Position numbers and translations under genes: made by a program | Notes under the pieces: generated by a model | Databases searched by the model: none | What the model saw: only the letters and a program-made list of their open reading frames with translations | Told to the model about the DNA's origin: nothing | NCBI GenBank assembly: GCA_016217665.1 | Contig: JACRHF010000092.1 | Span: 1-40,331, forward strand | Length of the DNA: 40,331 nt | Direction: 5' to 3' | DNA from: Nitrospirota bacterium | GTDB lineage: Bacteria; Nitrospirota; 9FT-COMBO-42-15; HDB-SIOI813 | In this document: positions 39,720 to 40,331 of the stretch, piece after piece | Layout: each line of letters opens with the position of its first letter | Position numbering within the stretch: the stretch's first letter is position 1

Positions 39720-39776
39720 GGGGTCAGGTCTTGAATTTTGACATTTATATCATGTCAAAATTCAAGACCTGACCCC
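39720..39776. repeat. 57-bp perfect palindrome between pstS and pstC
   Basis: 25-bp arms with no mismatch (start GGGGTCAGGTCTTGAATT, end AATTCAAGACCTGACCCC) around a 7-nt loop ttatatc. From memory this GGGGTCAGGTCTTGAATTTT-type sequence is a widespread REP-like repeat linked with Y1 (RAYT) transposases. On the mRNA it would form a very stable stem between pstS and pstC. Confidence 0.9.
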
Positions 39777-39793
39777 TTTAGCTCTTTAGCTTC

Positions 39794-40199
39794 CTACTCC
39801 TTCTGTAACAGGTTCTCGATCTTGACACCAACCTGGGAACCCTGGCCGCCGAAGACAGAGCCGGTTGTGCGTTTTCTGAATCTCTTCCGGACAAGCTCAT
39901 AGGCCTTCTCCGGTAATGCGATGTATCCAACCTCTTTGGATAGCGTTCCGCCGTTCTTTGTATAGAATTCCACAAATCTCTGCACCTCTCCTTTATCAGC
40001 AGACTGCTTATTCACATAGATAAAGAGCGGTCTGGACAGAGGCTGATAGGCCCCCTTCAGCACATTATCATATTCAGGGAGGAACGCCCCTTTGCCGTTT
40101 GCTTCGTTCTCATCATCAATCGGAATCAGTTTCAGCTTGTCTTTGTTCTCCTCGTAGTATGCCACACCAAAGAATCCCAATGCAAGGACACGTATTGAA
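39794..40199 (-). pseudogene. pstS: pstS 3' fragment, interrupted by an insertion sequence
   Basis: The C-terminal ~135 codons of the periplasmic phosphate-binding protein (ALGFFGVAYYEENKDKLKLIPI, YQPLSRPLFIYVN, VGYIALPEKAYELVRKRF). The track's start at 40180 is an internal TTG. Upstream the frame continues for some codons (SIRVLALGFFG), then changes into unrelated sequence with a stop at 40237-40235. Homology ends near 40199, where repeated TAAAATGTAACC motifs of an insertion sequence start. The signal peptide and first half (phosphate-binding residues) must lie beyond the element, outside the window. The pst operon is otherwise intact, so the insertion probably disables the sensor/receptor or is polar. 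Confidence 0.8.
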
Positions 40200-40331
40200 T
40201 CATCTAAAATGTAACCATGAGGGTTATCGTTAACTCATTTAAAATGTAACCCACCTTAATTGATACAAGGAGGGTTGCATTATGAGTAAGAAATCCAAAA
40301 GGGAATATCTGAAAACCATCTATCCCAGGTA
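40200..40331 (+). mobile_element. Left end of an insertion sequence in pstS (continues past window)
   Basis: Two 17-bp copies of TCAT(C/T)TAAAATGTAACC (40200-40216, 40235-40251), 35 bp apart, look like subterminal transposase-binding repeats. A transposase-like ORF starts at 40282. The other end and any target duplication lie outside the window. Confidence 0.65.
40282..40331 (+). CDS. Transposase/integrase N-terminus (3' truncated by window)
   Basis: ATG 40282 with an excellent ribosome-binding site (AAGGAGGG) opens a frame that stays open to the window end: MSKKSKREYLKTIYPR. This N-terminal sequence resembles integrase-catalytic-domain (DDE) transposases of IS elements common in environmental bacteria. 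Only 16 residues are visible, so the family is tentative. Its place inside pstS, behind terminal repeats, supports the call. Confidence 0.55.
   Translation, partial: MSKKSKREYLKTIYPR

Overview
The window comes from a Gram-negative, probably anaerobic or facultative bacterium. Evidence for an outer membrane: two beta-barrel proteins, a TolC-type channel, a LolA-like protein and a large periplasmic/exported multiheme cytochrome. The gene styles (cytochrome architecture, G/C-rich palindromic repeats, sigma factor) suggest an uncultured Desulfobacterota/Nitrospirota-like lineage, but I cannot place it firmly. No rRNA, tRNA or CRISPR array is visible, and no stretch over 300 bases lacks an annotated feature.

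Layout. 1-4126: a UPF0182 tail, release factor 3, a THUMP-type RNA methyltransferase and a small HMA-like protein. 4192-12103 (minus): a compact operon with a membrane b-type cytochrome, a cytochrome c with about 49 haem motifs, an outer-membrane barrel, a membrane-tethered Fe-S/FAD NAD(P)H oxidoreductase and a PflX-like radical SAM protein. It reads like a complete electron path from the cytoplasm to the cell surface. 12310-13551: an RpoD-like sigma factor, followed by a complex palindromic element. 13787-19662 (minus): a CusCBA-type Cu/Ag efflux operon. 19753-27766: a monofunctional GT51, a LolA-like protein, a dCache-HAMP-GAF sensor, a YkgJ Cys-cluster protein, a DUF2156 protein, two divergent XRE regulators, a DUF6922/AbiEii pair and Hsp20.

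27753-40331 has a phosphate flavour. It holds a secreted phosphoesterase, then a six-gene plus-strand operon (ATP-grasp, ATP-grasp, mannitol-1-phosphate-dehydrogenase-like protein, ATP-grasp, MFS transporter, OprO/P-type porin), then an inositol-monophosphatase-family protein, phoU, pstB, pstA, pstC and a 3' fragment of pstS cut by an insertion sequence that runs off the window.

The most interesting signals are as follows. (i) A nearly identical 36-bp promoter/operator (TTGACA, 17 bp, TAAAAT, with the palindrome TTGGGAATAAAATCCCAA over the -10) stands in front of both the multiheme-cytochrome operon and the ATP-grasp operon, 16.7 kb apart, implying one regulator for both. (ii) Two of the three ATP-grasp proteins carry DxNxFPG(Y/F) motifs reminiscent of inositol-phosphate (ITPK-type) kinases and sit with a polyol-phosphate dehydrogenase homologue and phosphate genes: a candidate undescribed polyol/inositol-phosphate or peptide-like metabolite system. 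(iii) Palindromic repeats are inserted in frame in two genes, and several others lie between genes.
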